This document shows, in pieces, positions 48,996-58,710 of a stretch of 64,000 bases of DNA. The translations under genes and the position numbers were made by a program. The notes under the pieces are model-generated. The model saw nothing but the letters and a program-made list of their open reading frames with translations, was not told where the DNA came from and made no database searches. Location: NCBI RefSeq assembly GCF_003002815.1, contig NZ_PVTF01000003.1, positions 1-64,000 of the forward strand, in the 5' to 3' direction. How positions within the stretch are numbered: position 1 is the stretch's first letter; every line of letters begins with the position of its first letter. The stretch comes from Umezawaea tangerina. Its GTDB lineage: Bacteria; Actinomycetota; Actinomycetes; Mycobacteriales; Pseudonocardiaceae.

Positions 48996-49613
48996 ATGCG
49001 CAGCAACATGGTTCTCAGGGGTTCCGCCGCGATCGTGGCCGTGGCGGCCGTCGCCGCCGTGTCGGCCTGCGGGACGGCCGGTTCGGGGGGTGCGGGGCAG
49101 ACGCAGACGCACGGGCCCGCCGCCACGACGTCGTCGACCCCCAGCAGCGGTGCGGAGTCGCTGACCGGCAAGTCGGGCGGGGCGACGGAGTCGAGCGCGG
49201 CCGCGACGGACGACTGCAAGCAGGTGACGGTGTCGGTCGGGGAGCCGCTGCCGTCGGACAAGACGCAGTCGAAGGTGGAGCTCACGCTGGCGAACTCCGG
49301 GTCGACCACCTGCGTGCTGCGCGGCTTCCCCGGCGTGCGGCTGGGCGGCAAGGACGGCCTGGCCTGGGACCTGGGGCGCACGAACGACCCGGTGGTGCCG
49401 CTGACGCTGCCGCCCGGCGGGGTCGCCACCAGTGACCTGACCTACCTGCCCACGGCCGACGCGTCCGGCTGGGAGGTCGCCTCGCTGCTGGTCACGCCCC
49501 CGAACACCGCCGACACCCAGGCCTTCGAGTGGACGCTGGGCAAGGTCGTCCTCCAGGACGGTGCGACGCACCCCGGCACCTACGTCGGCGCCGTCCGGCG
49601 TCAGGCGGGCTGA
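48996..49613 (+). CDS. DUF4232 secreted lipoprotein
   Basis: The 205-aa protein has a signal with lipobox AVSAC (Cys25), a low-complexity linker (30-70) and a DUF4232 domain: KVELTLANSGSTTCVLRGFP with GVRLGGKDGLAWDL and the second cysteine partner earlier (DDCKQV). DUF4232 proteins are secreted and of unknown role. GGGGAG precedes the ATG. Its end overlaps the convergent CobW-type gene by 13 bp. Confidence 0.82.
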   Translation: MRSNMVLRGSAAIVAVAAVAAVSACGTAGSGGAGQTQTHGPAATTSSTPSSGAESLTGKSGGATESSAAATDDCKQVTVSVGEPLPSDKTQSKVELTLANSGSTTCVLRGFPGVRLGGKDGLAWDLGRTNDPVVPLTLPPGGVATSDLTYLPTADASGWEVASLLVTPPNTADTQAFEWTLGKVVLQDGATHPGTYVGAVRRQAG

Positions 49614-50593
49614 GCCCGCAGGTAGCGCAGGACGTCGAGCATGCTCTGGGGCTCCGCGGGCACCTCGGTGGTGCAGGCCTCCAGGCGGGCGGTGATGGAC
49701 TCGGCGTCCAGGTCGGTGCCGATCATGACGAGCTGGGTCGTGGACCCGCCCGTGGTCGGTTCGAAGCGGAGGTAGTCGCCCACGGTCTGCAGGGTGTAGC
49801 GCTGGTGGTGGTCCGGCGCTCCGAAGTGGACGCGGCCCTTCATCCGGTACAGGCCCGCCGGGCGGTCGTCGAGGAAGTCCATGAACCGCCGCGGGTGCAC
49901 CGGGGTGCCGGTGGTGAACTCGACGCTCCCGTAGAGCGCGTGCACGTGGTCGTCGTGCGGTTCCGCCAGGTCCTCGAAGGACAGTTGGCCGAACTTCCGC
50001 TCACGGGGCCGGGTGTCGAACAGCAGTGCCGGGTCGACGCGGGCGTGGTCCGCCTCGACCACGGGGGTGCCGGGGGTGTGCGTCCCCACCTCGCGGCGCA
50101 GGGCTGCCAGGTCCTCGGCGCGGTCGACCTTGTTCAGCACGACCAGGTCGGCGAGGCGCAGGTGCTTGAGCAGCTCCGGGTGGCGGGAGCTGGTGGCGGC
50201 GAACTCGGCGGCGTCGACCACCAGCACGAGACCCCCGTAGGCCAGCCGCGGGTTCTCGGTGGCCAGCACCATCTTGACCATGGCCTCCGGCTCGGCGAGG
50301 CCGCTGGCCTCGATCACGATGACGTCGATGCCCGTCGCGGGCCTGGCGAGGCGGGCGAGCATCTCGTCCAGGTCCGAGGCGTCCACGGCGCAGCACAGGC
50401 AGCCGTTGCTCAGCGAGATGGTGGAGTCGACCTGCCCCGCGACGGCCATGGCGTCGACGTTCACGCTGCCGAAGTCGTTGACCAGGACCCCGATCCTGGT
50501 GCCGCCCGCGGTGGCGAGCAGGTGGTTGAGCAACGTCGTCTTGCCGGAGCCGAGGAAGCCCGCGACGACGACCACCGGGATCTGCTTGGCCAT
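49601..50593 (-). CDS. CobW/COG0523-family GTP-binding metallochaperone
   Basis: The 330-aa G3E GTPase has Walker A GFLGSGKTTL, the metal motif GCLCC (in LSNGCLCCAVDASDLDEML), the switch region EASGLAEPEAMVKM and the base-specificity motif NKVD. The C-terminal CobW_C domain (about 240-330) contains RRFMDFLDDRPAGLYRMKGR. COG0523 proteins insert zinc or other metals into client proteins, often under zinc limitation. No Zur box was noticed. Confidence 0.9.
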   Translation of the reverse strand: MAKQIPVVVVAGFLGSGKTTLLNHLLATAGGTRIGVLVNDFGSVNVDAMAVAGQVDSTISLSNGCLCCAVDASDLDEMLARLARPATGIDVIVIEASGLAEPEAMVKMVLATENPRLAYGGLVLVVDAAEFAATSSRHPELLKHLRLADLVVLNKVDRAEDLAALRREVGTHTPGTPVVEADHARVDPALLFDTRPRERKFGQLSFEDLAEPHDDHVHALYGSVEFTTGTPVHPRRFMDFLDDRPAGLYRMKGRVHFGAPDHHQRYTLQTVGDYLRFEPTTGGSTTQLVMIGTDLDAESITARLEACTTEVPAEPQSMLDVLRYLRAQPA

Positions 50594-50712
50594 CCACCCA
50601 TGCTATCCGCGGCGCCCGCGCAGGGTGACCGGCTGACTACTTCGCCGAAAACCCGGCGAACCGCGAGGTCAGGCGTTTAGAGTCCAATCAAGACGGCTCG
50701 AGCTGCGGAGGG

Positions 50713-51318
50713 GTGTTGGGGGAGTTCATCGCAACGGCGTTCGGCTACCCGACGGCGTTCCTCAGCGTGCTCCTCCTCGTCGTCGTCCTCTACTGGCTGC
50801 TGGCCGCGGTCGGCGTGCTCGACGGCGACGGGGGCGAGGTGGGTGGCCTGGAGGGCGTGCTCGCCGGGCTCGGTGTCGACGGCGTGCCCGTGACCGTCGT
50901 GCTGTCGCTGGTGACCGCCTTCTCCTGGTTCGCCTGCCTCGGGGGCTCCGTGCTGCTCAACGGGTTCGACCTGTCGTCGCCGCTCACGATCGTGGTCGGC
51001 CTGGTCGTGCTGCTGGTCGCGCTCGTCGTCGGCGTGCTGCTCACCAGGCTGCTGGCGTGGCCGGTGCGCAAGCTGTTCCCGAACCCGCCGCAAGCCTCCC
51101 GCAACGACTTCATCGGACGCCCGTGCGTGATCCGCACCGGCACCGTGACGCAGACCTTCGGCCAAGCCGAGGTGACGGCGTCCGACGGGTCGTCCGCCGT
51201 CGTCCAGGTGCGCCAACCCGGCCAGGACCCCCTGGTCGCGGGGAGCACCGCACTGATCTTCGACTACGACGGCGACGGCGAGTTCTTCTGGGTCGCGCCG
51301 CTCGACCCGAACCTCTAG
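50713..51318 (+). CDS. NfeD/YqiJ-like OB-fold membrane protein
   Basis: The protein of about 201 aa has membrane spans at about 10-38 and 60-115 and a C-terminal OB-like beta-barrel (about 130-201: DFIGRPCVIRTGTVTQTFGQ, AEVTASDGSSAVVQVRQPGQ). It resembles YqiJ, the partner encoded before YqiK-type flotillins. GGAGGG precedes the GTG closely; a TTG one codon later is an alternative start. It lies 12 bp before the flotillin gene. Confidence 0.8.
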   Translation: MLGEFIATAFGYPTAFLSVLLLVVVLYWLLAAVGVLDGDGGEVGGLEGVLAGLGVDGVPVTVVLSLVTAFSWFACLGGSVLLNGFDLSSPLTIVVGLVVLLVALVVGVLLTRLLAWPVRKLFPNPPQASRNDFIGRPCVIRTGTVTQTFGQAEVTASDGSSAVVQVRQPGQDPLVAGSTALIFDYDGDGEFFWVAPLDPNL

Positions 51319-51330
51319 GGGGTTTCTGCC

Positions 51331-53466
51331 ATGGGTGTGATCACCACGGGTTTCGGCATCCTGATCGCCGTTGTCGTGTTCGTCGTCCTCGTCTTCCTGT
51401 TCATGGTCAGCAGGCTGTTCCGCAAGATCGAGCAGGGCAAGGCGCTGATCGTCTCCAAGGTGCGCAAGGTGGACGTGACGTTCACCGGTGCCGTGGTCCT
51501 GCCGGTGCTGCACCGGGCCGAGATCATGGACATCTCGGTGAAGACGATCGAGATCAAGCGCGCGGGCAACGAGGGCCTGATCTGCCAGGACAACATCCGC
51601 GCCGACATCCGGATCACGTTCTTCGTGCGGGTCAACAAGACCGTCGAGGACGTCATCAAGGTCGCCCAGGCGATCGGCACCGCCCGCGCCAGCGACGAGC
51701 ACACCCTCCAGGAGCTGTTCAACGCCAAGTTCTCCGAGGCGCTCAAGACCGTCGGCAAGCAGCTCGACTTCGTGGACCTCTACACCAAGCGCGACGAGTT
51801 CCGCGACCAGATCATCCGCGTCATCGGCACCGACCTCAACGGGTACAGCCTGGAGGACGCGGCGATCGACTTCCTCGAGCAGACGCCGATGTCGCAGCTC
51901 GACCCGGCGAACATCCTGGACGCGCAGGGCATCCGCAAGATCACCGAGCTGACCGCGATCGAGCACGTGCGCACCAACGAGTTCCAGCGCAGCGAGGAGA
52001 AGGAGATCACCCGCCAGAACGTCGACGCGCGGGAGGCGATCCTCGAGCTCCAGCGCAGGCAGGCGGACGCGGAGACCAAGCAGAAGCGCGAGATCGAGAC
52101 GATGCGCGCCCGCGAGGAGGCCGAGACCGCGAAGGTGCAGGCCGAGGAGCGGTTCAAGGCCAGCAGCGCGCACCTGCGCACCGAGGAGCAGCTCGGGATC
52201 CAGGACCAGAACAAGTTCCGCGAGATCGCCGTGGCGGAGAAGAACCGCGAGCGCGTGATCGCGATCGAGACCGAGCGGATCGAGAAGGACCGCCAGCTGG
52301 AGGTCATCGGCCGCGAGCGCGAGACGCAGCTGGCGAGCATCTCCAAGGACAAGGAGCTCGAGGGTGAGAAGCGCAACATCGCCGAGGTGATCCGGGAGCG
52401 CATCGCGGTCGAGAAGACCGTGGCCGAGCAGGAGGAGAGCATCAAGCGCCTCCGCACGGTCGAGGAGGCCGAGCGCTTCCGCCAGACGACCGTGATCCAC
52501 GCCGAGGCCGAGGCCCAGGAGGGCCTGGTCAAGGACATCAAGGCCGCGGAGGCCGCCGAGCAGACCGCGAAGCACAAGGCGCGCGAGGAGCTGACGCTCG
52601 CCGAGGCCCGCCAGCAGACCGCCGAGCTGGAGACCCGCGCGAAGATCCGGCTGGCCGAGGGCACGCAGGCCACCGCCGCCGCCGAGGGGCTGGCCAAGGT
52701 GCAGGTCAGGGAGCGCGACGCCGAGGCGATCGAGAAGGTCGGCCGGGCGGAGGCCGTGGTGGCGCGGGAGAAGCAGCTCGCGCAGGCCGAGGGCGCCGAG
52801 AAGGTCGGCATGGCCGAGGCGGCCGTGTCGCGCGAGAAGCAGCTCGCCAACGCCGAGGGCGCCGAGAAGGTGGGCATGGCGGAGGCCGTGGTCGAGCGGG
52901 AGAAGGCGATGGTCGCCGCCGCCGCGATCCGCGAGAAGCTCAAGGGCGAGGCGGAGGGCCTGTCCGACAAGGCCTCCGCGATGAACGCGCTGGACGACGC
53001 GACCCGCGGCCACGAGGAGTACCGGCTGCGGCTGGAGGCCGAGAAGGAGATCCGCCTCGCCGGGCTCGGCGTGCAGCAGAAGGTCGCGGAGTCGCAGGCC
53101 TTCGTGCTGGCCGCGGGGCTGGAGAAGGCCGACATCGACATCGTCGGCGGCGAGAGCATGTTCTTCGACCGGGTGGTCGGCGCGATCACGATGGGCAAGA
53201 GCGTCGACGGGTTCGTCGAGCACTCCGACGTCGCGCAGAGCCTGGCGGGCCCGTGGCTCAACGGCTCCGCGGACTTCACCCAGGACATCACCAGGGTGCT
53301 CGGGTCGTTCGGCACGAACGACGTGCAGAACCTGACCGTGTCCGCGCTGCTGATGCGGCTGATCTCCACCGGTGGCCCGGACTCGGGAAAGCTGACGGAG
53401 CTGCTGGACACCGCGAAGAAGCTCGGACTGGCCGAGCGCCCGGTCGCCGCCCTCGCGGCGAAGTGA
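51331..53466 (+). CDS. YqiK-type flotillin (SPFH) protein
   Basis: The 711-aa protein has an N-terminal membrane span (about 9-28), an SPFH/band-7 domain (about 30-230: FRKIEQGKALIVSKVRKVDV, FTGAVVLPVLHRAEIMDISV, IRADIRITFFVRVNKTVEDV) and a very long charged coiled coil (about 230-600) with near-tandem units AEGAEKVGMAEA and REKQLANAEGAEK. A C-terminal oligomerisation region follows. Flotillins form membrane scaffolds. It sits between the OB-fold gene and the AAA+ gene, with gaps of 12 and 7 bp. Confidence 0.9.
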   Translation: MGVITTGFGILIAVVVFVVLVFLFMVSRLFRKIEQGKALIVSKVRKVDVTFTGAVVLPVLHRAEIMDISVKTIEIKRAGNEGLICQDNIRADIRITFFVRVNKTVEDVIKVAQAIGTARASDEHTLQELFNAKFSEALKTVGKQLDFVDLYTKRDEFRDQIIRVIGTDLNGYSLEDAAIDFLEQTPMSQLDPANILDAQGIRKITELTAIEHVRTNEFQRSEEKEITRQNVDAREAILELQRRQADAETKQKREIETMRAREEAETAKVQAEERFKASSAHLRTEEQLGIQDQNKFREIAVAEKNRERVIAIETERIEKDRQLEVIGRERETQLASISKDKELEGEKRNIAEVIRERIAVEKTVAEQEESIKRLRTVEEAERFRQTTVIHAEAEAQEGLVKDIKAAEAAEQTAKHKAREELTLAEARQQTAELETRAKIRLAEGTQATAAAEGLAKVQVRERDAEAIEKVGRAEAVVAREKQLAQAEGAEKVGMAEAAVSREKQLANAEGAEKVGMAEAVVEREKAMVAAAAIREKLKGEAEGLSDKASAMNALDDATRGHEEYRLRLEAEKEIRLAGLGVQQKVAESQAFVLAAGLEKADIDIVGGESMFFDRVVGAITMGKSVDGFVEHSDVAQSLAGPWLNGSADFTQDITRVLGSFGTNDVQNLTVSALLMRLISTGGPDSGKLTELLDTAKKLGLAERPVAALAAK

Positions 53467-53473
53467 CCCGCCG

Positions 53474-56400
53474 GTGACCGCCACGCAGGAGGGCACCGCA
53501 CCCGCTTCCCCCGGGCTCGACGCGGGCACCTACGAGGTGCTGCGGGCCCGGCTCGCCGAACAGGCCGCCGGGCTCGCCCGCCGCGCCGAGGAGCTGAACG
53601 CCGAACGCCTCCGGGTGTTCGGCGGGGCCGAGCTGCGGCTCATCGGCACCGAACGCATCCGGACCGCGAACAACTGCGTTCCCAGGGACTGCATTCAGGT
53701 CGGTGGCCTGATGCTGTTCGGGTACAACGTGTTCATCGGGCTCAAGCCCGAGACGACCGTGGACGACGTGTTCTCGCTGCACCGGTTCACCCGCGACGGC
53801 GAGGCGTTCCGGTTCGAGGACGCGGGCCCCGACGAGCTGCCCGGCCTGCTGCGCGACCCGGCGTTCCTGCGCGACTTCGCCGAGCTGTACCGGTACTACC
53901 GCGACACCCGGCTGCTCCAGCTGCGGCGGGTCGAGGGCAAGGTGCTGGCGGTGTTCCAGACCGGTGCCCGCACCGAGGACATCCGGGTGCTGCGCTGGCA
54001 GGTCGGCACCGACGGCTCGGTGTCCTACGTGGACAACCGGGGCGAGCGCGACCACGTCTTCCCGCCGTCGCACGACTTCGAGTGGACCACCACGGTCCGC
54101 GAGAACCACGTGCTGGGCCGCCACCCGCACATCTCGATCGAGGACGAGGTGTTCGTCGAGACGGTCGGCGGCGACCTCACGGTCAAGGTGGAGAACAACA
54201 CCGAGACCGGCGAGGGCGTCTACCGGGAACCGGTGGACGAGCCGTTGCAGAGCCTCGCCGACGCGGACGTCGCGTACGCGCGGGTCGGCTCGCTGATCCT
54301 GCTGCGGGTCCGGCCGTACAACGAGACCGCGTGGCGGCACCTGGTCTTCAACACCCGCACCAAGGCCGTCGTGCGGCTCGACGGCATCGGCCAGGCGTGC
54401 CAGCGGCTGCCCGAGGACCAGGGGCTGATCTTCCCCGGCGGGTACCACCTGGAGACCGGGGTCGGCAAGACCTTCGACACCGAGGTGGACGACCTCGAGT
54501 TCGAGCGGGTGATCCGCTCCACCAACGGCGAGGACGTGCTCTACGTCTTCCACGCCCGCGGCGACGGCCGTTCGCTGCTGCTGCCCTACAACGTGATCCG
54601 CAAGGAGGTGGCGACGCCGATCCCGTGCCACGGCTACTCGCTGTTCGACGACGGCACGCTGGTCGTGTTCCGCGCCGCGTCGGACGAGCCCACGCGGGTG
54701 CACCCGATGCAGGTGTGGCAGACGCCGTACCTGTCCGACACCTACGCCGCCGCCCAGCCGATCGGGACCGGGCCGCTGGACCGGGTCGGCAACGCCGACC
54801 TGGTGCGCGGCATCTCCGACTGCCTGTCGGTGTCGCGGATGGTCGGCGAGATGGCGCCGTCCGCCCCGGTGTTCGAGGCCCTGATCGCGGCCTGCACGCG
54901 GGCGTTCGACCACTACCACTGGCTCGGCGAGGCCGACCTCGGCGACCTGGGCACCCCGTTGTCGCAGGTGCGCGCGACGGCCGAGCAGGTGCTCGACGAG
55001 TTCGAGACCGTGCAGGCGTTGACCGACCAGGCCGCCGCGGCGCTGGAGGAGGCGAACACCCGGATCGCCTCCCTGGTCCGGCAGCAGCGCGGTGACACGC
55101 CGAGCACCGCCGACGCGTGGGTGCGCAGGCTCGCCGACCTGCGCAAGGCGCAGGGCAGGCTCGTCACGCTGCGGGAGCTGCGCTACGTCGACCTGGCGCG
55201 GATCGACGCGCTGGTCGCGGACCTCGACGAGGAGCTGGGCACGTCGGCGCAGCGCGCGGTCGCGCACCTCCAGCGGGAGGACGCGTTCACCGGCTACCAC
55301 GCCGAGATCGACGAGCTGGTCGTGAAGGCGGACGCCATCGCGACGGTCGCCGAGGCCAAGCCGGTCACCGAACGGCTGCTCGAGCAGTCCCAGGGGCTGG
55401 AGGTGCTGACCGAGGTCGTCAGCTCGCTCGACATCGCCGACGCCACCGTGCGGACCGGCATCCTGGAGCGCATCGGCGAGGTGCTCGGCGGCATCAACCG
55501 GGCACGGGCCACTGTGGACGGTCGCCGCAAGCGGCTGCTCGACAGCGAGGGGCGCGCGGAGTTCGCCGCCGAGTTCGCGCTGCTGGGCCAGGCCGTCACC
55601 GGCGCGCTGGCCGTGGCGGACTCGCCGCAGCGCTGCGACGAGCAGCTGGGCAGGTTGCTGCTCCAGCTGGAGAACCTGGAGTCGCGGTTCAGCGACTTCG
55701 ACGACTTCCTGGCCGAGCTGGGCGCGAAGCGCACGGACGTCTACGAGGCGTTCTCCTCGCGCAAGCAGGCGCTGCTGGACGAGCGCGCCCGCCGGTCGGA
55801 CCGGCTGGTCGACTCCGCGGACCGCATCCTGGCCAGCGTCACCCGTCGGGTCGCCACGCTCGCGTCGCTGGACGACGTGAACACCTACTTCGTCTCCGAC
55901 CCGATGGTCGCGAAGCTCCGCAGCGTCGTGGCCGACCTGCGGGAGCTCGGCGACCAGGTGCGCGCCGAGGAGCTGGAGGGCAGGCTCCTCGCGGCGCGGC
56001 AGGAGGCCGGGCGGTCGTTGCGCGACCGGCTCGACCTGTTCACCGACGGCGGCGAGACGATCAGGCTGGGCAGGCACCGGTTCGCGGTGAACACCCAGAC
56101 CGTGGACCTCACGCTGGTGCCGCAGGACGGCGCGATGTCGTTCGCCATCACCGGGACCGACTTCCGCGAGCCCGTCACCGACCCCGACTTCGCCGCCACC
56201 AAGCCGTTCTGGGACCAGCTGCTGGTGTCGGAGTCGACCGGGGTCTACCGCGCCGAACACCTGGCGGCGGCGATCCTCGCCGGTCACGACGACCCGAAGG
56301 CGCTGGTCGAGGCCGATCTGCTCGACGTCGTGCGGCGGGCCGCGGAGTCCCGGTACGACGAGGGCTACGAACGCGGCGTCCACGACCACGACGCCGCTCG

Positions 56401-58312
56401 CGTCCTGGAGGTCCTGCTCCGCCTGCACGCCGGCGCCGGTGTCCTGCGCTACCCGCCGACGGCCCGCGCCAACGCCCAGCTGTTCTGGGCGTTCGAGGCG
56501 GACGACGACCTGAAGCACGCGTGGACCCGCCGCGCGACCTCGTTGGCCCGCGCCCGCACGGTGTTCGGGCGGTCGCGGGCCATCGACGCGCTGGCCGAGG
56601 AGATGGGCGCCGCCATCGGGGACGCGCTCGCGGGCGAGTACCTGTTCGAGGAGCTGGCCACCGGGCAGCAGGGGTTCGCGACCAGCGCCGCCGCGCGGTC
56701 GCTGCTCGAAGGCTTCCACCGCGCGCTGGGCAGCCGCCACGAGTACGACGAGGACCTCCGCTCGGTCGACCTGCCCGCCCGCCGCCAGCTCGTCGAGGCC
56801 TGGCTGGGCGTGTTCCTCGGCGACCAGGGCTCGCCGGACCTGCCGGAGGCGGTCGCCCTGGAGCTGTGCCACGACCTGCCGCGCTACGACTCGTCGGCCG
56901 AGCTGACCGGCGTCGTCGACGGCCTGCTCGGCACGCACCCGCGGATCGTGGACCGGAGGCTGGAGTTCCGCGTCGACGAGCTGCTGGCCAGGACCAGGGC
57001 GTTCCGGCTGGAACGGGTGCCCGCGTTCCGCGCGTACCTGCGGCAGCGCAACGAGTTGGTGGCCCGCAAGAAGAAGGAGCTCCGGCTGGAGGAGTTCCAA
57101 CCGAAGGTCATGAGCGCGTTCGTCCGCAACAGACTGCTCGACGAGGTCTACCTGCCCCTGATCGGCGACAACCTCGCCAAGCAGCTCGGCGCCGCCGGTG
57201 ACGCCAAGCGCACCGACCAGATGGGCCTGCTCCTGCTCATCTCCCCGCCCGGCTACGGCAAGACGACGCTCATGGAGTACGTCGCCAACCGCCTCGGCCT
57301 GATCTTCGTCAAGGTCAACGGCCCGTCACTCGGCCACGACGTCACCTCCGTCGACCCCGCCGAGGCGCCCAACGCCACCGCCCGCCAGGAGATCGAGAAG
57401 ATCTCGTTCGCCCTGGAGATGGGCAACAACGTCCTGCTGTACCTGGACGACATCCAGCACACCTCACCGGAGCTGCTGCAGAAGTTCATCTCGTTGTGCG
57501 ACGCCCAGCGCCGCATGGAAGGCGTCTGGAACGGCGGCACCCGCACCTACGACCTGCGCGGCAAGCGCTTCGCCGTCTGCATGGCGGGCAACCCCTACAC
57601 CGAGTCCGGCCACCGCTTCCGCATCCCCGACATGCTCGCCAACCGCGCCGACGTCTGGAACCTGGGCGACGTCCTCTCCGGCCGCGAAGACCTCTTCGCG
57701 CTCAGCTACGTCGAAAACGCCCTGACGTCCAACCCCGTCCTGGCCCAACTCTCCACAAGGGACAGACGGGATGTCGAGCTCCTGGTCCGACTCGCCCACG
57801 ACGACGACACCGTCCGCCCCGACCAGCTCACCCACCCGTACTCCTCGGTCGAACTGGACCAGGTCCTCTCGGTACTGCGCAAACTCATCCGCGCCCAGGA
57901 GGTCGTGCTCGCCAACAACCAGGCCTACATCACCTCCGCCGCCCAGTCCGACGCCTCCCGCACCGAACCCCCGTTCCGCCTGCAGGGCTCCTACCGCAAC
58001 ATGAACAAACTCGCCGAACGCATCGTCCCCGTCATGAACGACGCCGAACTCTCCGCCATCATCGACGACCACTACGCGGGCGAAGCCCAAACCCTCACCT
58101 CGGGCGCTGAGGCAAACCTGCTGAAACTGGCAGAACTGCGCGGCACCCTCACCAAGCAGCAAAAGGAACGCTGGACCGAGGTGAAAACCGCCTACCTCCG
58201 CTCCCAAGCCCTAGGCGGCTCCTCAGACGACCCGATGAGCCGCGCAGTAGGCGCCGTAGGCCTACTGGCAGACCGCGTGGGCACCGCAATCGACCGCCTC
58301 GCAAACCAATAA
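53474..58312 (+). CDS. Large AAA+ 'DNA repair ATPase'-like protein (1612 aa)
   Basis: The protein has a beta-rich N-terminal third (about 60-450, including IGTERIRTANNCVPRDCIQV), a long helical middle with coiled coils (about 490-850), further helical regions and a C-terminal AAA+ domain. Walker A is ISPPGYGKTTLMEYVANRLG (about 1256), Walker B is LLYLDDIQHTSPELLQKFIS (about 1322), and a sensor region reads CMAGNPYTESGHRFRIPDML. Proteins of this plan are called 'DNA repair ATPase' by database naming, but I know of no proven function. It is translationally close to the flotillin gene (7 bp gap), so the three genes are one operon. Confidence 0.85.
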   Translation: MTATQEGTAPASPGLDAGTYEVLRARLAEQAAGLARRAEELNAERLRVFGGAELRLIGTERIRTANNCVPRDCIQVGGLMLFGYNVFIGLKPETTVDDVFSLHRFTRDGEAFRFEDAGPDELPGLLRDPAFLRDFAELYRYYRDTRLLQLRRVEGKVLAVFQTGARTEDIRVLRWQVGTDGSVSYVDNRGERDHVFPPSHDFEWTTTVRENHVLGRHPHISIEDEVFVETVGGDLTVKVENNTETGEGVYREPVDEPLQSLADADVAYARVGSLILLRVRPYNETAWRHLVFNTRTKAVVRLDGIGQACQRLPEDQGLIFPGGYHLETGVGKTFDTEVDDLEFERVIRSTNGEDVLYVFHARGDGRSLLLPYNVIRKEVATPIPCHGYSLFDDGTLVVFRAASDEPTRVHPMQVWQTPYLSDTYAAAQPIGTGPLDRVGNADLVRGISDCLSVSRMVGEMAPSAPVFEALIAACTRAFDHYHWLGEADLGDLGTPLSQVRATAEQVLDEFETVQALTDQAAAALEEANTRIASLVRQQRGDTPSTADAWVRRLADLRKAQGRLVTLRELRYVDLARIDALVADLDEELGTSAQRAVAHLQREDAFTGYHAEIDELVVKADAIATVAEAKPVTERLLEQSQGLEVLTEVVSSLDIADATVRTGILERIGEVLGGINRARATVDGRRKRLLDSEGRAEFAAEFALLGQAVTGALAVADSPQRCDEQLGRLLLQLENLESRFSDFDDFLAELGAKRTDVYEAFSSRKQALLDERARRSDRLVDSADRILASVTRRVATLASLDDVNTYFVSDPMVAKLRSVVADLRELGDQVRAEELEGRLLAARQEAGRSLRDRLDLFTDGGETIRLGRHRFAVNTQTVDLTLVPQDGAMSFAITGTDFREPVTDPDFAATKPFWDQLLVSESTGVYRAEHLAAAILAGHDDPKALVEADLLDVVRRAAESRYDEGYERGVHDHDAARVLEVLLRLHAGAGVLRYPPTARANAQLFWAFEADDDLKHAWTRRATSLARARTVFGRSRAIDALAEEMGAAIGDALAGEYLFEELATGQQGFATSAAARSLLEGFHRALGSRHEYDEDLRSVDLPARRQLVEAWLGVFLGDQGSPDLPEAVALELCHDLPRYDSSAELTGVVDGLLGTHPRIVDRRLEFRVDELLARTRAFRLERVPAFRAYLRQRNELVARKKKELRLEEFQPKVMSAFVRNRLLDEVYLPLIGDNLAKQLGAAGDAKRTDQMGLLLLISPPGYGKTTLMEYVANRLGLIFVKVNGPSLGHDVTSVDPAEAPNATARQEIEKISFALEMGNNVLLYLDDIQHTSPELLQKFISLCDAQRRMEGVWNGGTRTYDLRGKRFAVCMAGNPYTESGHRFRIPDMLANRADVWNLGDVLSGREDLFALSYVENALTSNPVLAQLSTRDRRDVELLVRLAHDDDTVRPDQLTHPYSSVELDQVLSVLRKLIRAQEVVLANNQAYITSAAQSDASRTEPPFRLQGSYRNMNKLAERIVPVMNDAELSAIIDDHYAGEAQTLTSGAEANLLKLAELRGTLTKQQKERWTEVKTAYLRSQALGGSSDDPMSRAVGAVGLLADRVGTAIDRLANQ

Positions 58313-58333
58313 CCCAACCCCACCAACCAGCTT

Positions 58334-58543
58334 TGTCCGACGCGCAGCAAGGATGCCTTCCCTGTCCGACGCGCAGCGAGGATGCCTTCCCTCCGATGGC
58401 GCAGCCGAGCACAACACCCCACTGGGCGCAGCCCGGCTCCGCGCATCCGGCGCGGAGCGCCTGGGGCCTTGTCCGCAGCGCAGCAAGGATGCCTGGTCCG
58501 ACGGCGCAGCCGAGGATGCCCTGTCAGGCGCAGCCTGATGCCC
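58334..58543 (+). repeat. 29-bp tandem repeat, degenerate downstream copies
   Basis: Two adjacent 29-bp units (58334-58362 and 58363-58391) differ at one base. Three weaker copies with the core GCGCAGC(A/C)(A/G)AGGATGCC follow at about 58392, 58468 and 58496. The units have no spacer pattern like CRISPR. Confidence 0.8.
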
Positions 58544-58587
58544 CCGAAACCCACCCTTCCCCCACGCACCCCGCCGAAAAACCATCT

Positions 58588-58648
58588 CTATGCCCACTCC
58601 TGCTTGTCAAGACAGCTTCACCGTCTTGACAAGCAGGAGTGGGCATAG
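58588..58648. terminator. Perfect 26-bp inverted repeat (bidirectional terminator candidate)
   Basis: Arms 58588-58613 and 58623-58648 are exactly complementary, with a 9-nt loop. The position between two convergent genes suggests a bidirectional terminator, but such a long exact arm is unusual. Confidence 0.75.
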
Positions 58649-58710
58649 AACACTCGGCGACCGGGGTGCCCCACGTTCCCCAGACCCCGCGCCCCCAACG
58701 CGAACCCCCA

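Larger units (their letters stand above)
58313..58710. other. Repeat-rich intergenic region between convergent genes
   Basis: The 398-bp region contains a degenerate 29-bp tandem repeat (58334-58543) and a perfect 26-bp inverted repeat (58588-58648). No coding sequence is supported. Confidence 0.7.

Noticed and set aside
48650-49429. Minus-strand frame running through attR and opposite the DUF4232 gene
   Set aside because: It reads the att core in a non-coding context; the chromosome-side part is a shadow of the lipoprotein gene.
50677-53529. Long minus-strand frame opposite the flotillin gene (about 950 codons)
   Set aside because: It is the antisense of the Ala/Glu coiled coil; Leu/His/Asp-rich with no motifs.
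53288-57100. Long minus-strand frame opposite the AAA+ gene (about 1270 codons)
   Set aside because: Same reason: codon-bias shadow with no motif.
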